A DNA stretch of 64,000 nucleotides from assembly GCA_011524525.1 (NCBI GenBank), contig WTKE01000108.1, positions 62,001 through 126,000 of the forward strand. Direction: 5' to 3'. This DNA comes from Bacillus sp. (in: firmicutes) (lineage in GTDB: Bacteria > Bacillota > Bacilli > Bacillales > Cytobacillaceae). The notes below the pieces were generated by a model. The model had not been told where the DNA came from, searched no databases, and saw only the letters and a program-made list of their open reading frames with translations. Made by a program: the position numbers and the translations under genes. Shown one piece after another: positions 63,384 to 64,000 of the stretch. The first letter of the stretch is position 1. The number at the start of each line of letters is the position of its first letter.

Positions 63384-64000
63384 TTACCCAATCAGCAATT
63401 TTCTTAATTTTTTTATTATAAAGAAAGATAGAACTCCAATTAAGGCTATATACATCTCAATGATCCATAAGCTCTTGATGTATCCAGTTTGGTAGAAAGC
63501 TAACGGAAAATCAATAGCGGCATGAGCGACAATAGCGAGCAAAACATATTGGAATTTCTTTTTGATGACAGCCAATAACACTAGTAATGTAAAAGCAATT
63601 TGCATAAAGAGGGCGAAGAACCGCTCTGGTATTGCCCATAAATAATGAGAAACTCCCTGATTTAATAATGTTTCTTTGATTGTTGTTGCCTGTTCACCTG
63701 GAAGACTAGCTCCGATAGATGAATCAAATGTACCTGCATTGATCATCGTTGCAAAGATAAGAAATGGTACCACCGTTGAAAGAGCAATTACCACGGCTTC
63801 AATGCCACCCCAGCCTACTCCAAAGGAAAGACCACCTTTGTAATCTTGGTATTTTTTTAACAGCCAAATAAATAGGAAATAGCGTCCCAATTCCTCAAAA
63901 GTTCCTGCAGCCAAACCGCCATATAAGCCAAATAACCATGGATGTTCCGCATAGTTTGGAAAACTGGTTATGACAACCACATGAAGAAGTTTCTCTAGTA
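63384..64000 (-). CDS. YhfC-family intramembrane metalloprotease-like protein (N-terminus beyond window)
   Basis: At least 205 residues; the frame is open to the window edge without a stop, so the start is probably outside. Five or six membrane segments. The motif TFEELGRYFLF, with Glu-Glu, and the later segment AHAAIDFPLAF match the YhfC/PrsW-like families of the CPBP-type membrane proteases. Substrate unknown. Confidence 0.78.
   Translation of the reverse strand, partial: LEKLLHVVVITSFPNYAEHPWLFGLYGGLAAGTFEELGRYFLFIWLLKKYQDYKGGLSFGVGWGGIEAVVIALSTVVPFLIFATMINAGTFDSSIGASLPGEQATTIKETLLNQGVSHYLWAIPERFFALFMQIAFTLLVLLAVIKKKFQYVLLAIVAHAAIDFPLAFYQTGYIKSLWIIEMYIALIGVLSFFIIKKLRKLLIG

Overview
The window looks like chromosomal DNA of an endospore-forming, low-GC Bacillaceae species. 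Evidence is a GerA-type germinant receptor operon, a B. subtilis-like membrane desaturase with a DesR-like palindrome, an Sda-type sporulation checkpoint peptide, a CIRCE operator, TnrA/GlnR-type control of urease, and strong Shine-Dalgarno sites (AGGAGG) throughout. It is not B. subtilis itself: gene order differs and several regulatory links (CIRCE on htpG, a cobalamin riboswitch on ribonucleotide reductase) are not those of B. subtilis. No prophage, IS element or CRISPR array is visible.

Layout. 1-4.5 kb: the start of a DEAD-box helicase, then a four-gene germinant receptor operon (small D-like subunit, B, A, C). 4.6-7.2 kb: a DUF1540 mini-protein, a split threonine/serine exporter and a D-2-hydroxyacid dehydrogenase. 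7.2-7.3 kb: a degenerate tRNA-like RNA with its own terminator. 7.3-16.2 kb: two polar amino-acid ABC importers, a trans-sulfuration PLP enzyme with a divergent GntR regulator, and an APA-family antiporter behind an attenuator-like leader. 16.4-26.7 kb: signal peptidase I, MscL, desaturase, NERD protein, FAD oxidoreductase, MFS pump and a pectate-lyase-fold protein. 26.8-37.1 kb: HtpG, a YtrA-type ABC operon, small DUF proteins, a DnaA-box cluster ahead of a class B PBP, and small secreted proteins.

37.1-41.4 kb is the most unusual block. On one strand, with no visible internal terminator, it carries a stand-alone B12-binding protein with the photoreceptor-type W-x9-EH motif, a histidine-kinase homologue whose phospho-accepting His is Gly, an ABM-fold monooxygenase, an unrecognised helical protein, an Sda homologue, a 47-codon reading frame, and an intact double-PAS kinase of the sporulation-kinase type. 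This suggests a light/cobalamin signalling cassette feeding the Spo0 phosphorelay.

41.5-47.2 kb: a complete urease operon (ureABCEFGD plus a UreH-type permease) behind a perfect TnrA/GlnR box. 47.3-51.5 kb: class I ribonucleotide reductase under a cobalamin riboswitch. 52-57 kb: an ABC exporter with a two-component system. 57-64 kb: Dps, a TetR/EmrB pair, type II dehydroquinase with LysR, a secreted TIM-barrel-like protein under a c-di-GMP riboswitch, and the start-truncated YhfC-like membrane protease.

Three intergenic arrays of a strictly 20-bp repeat (core TTTATTTGCGAT plus 8 variable bases) occur near 21.6, 35.4 and 51.8 kb, all in the same orientation. In the first, neighbouring variable segments are exact reverse complements and would form hairpins. 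A REP-like 60-bp element with perfect 13-14 bp terminal inverted repeats occurs twice (14.75 and 28.8 kb).
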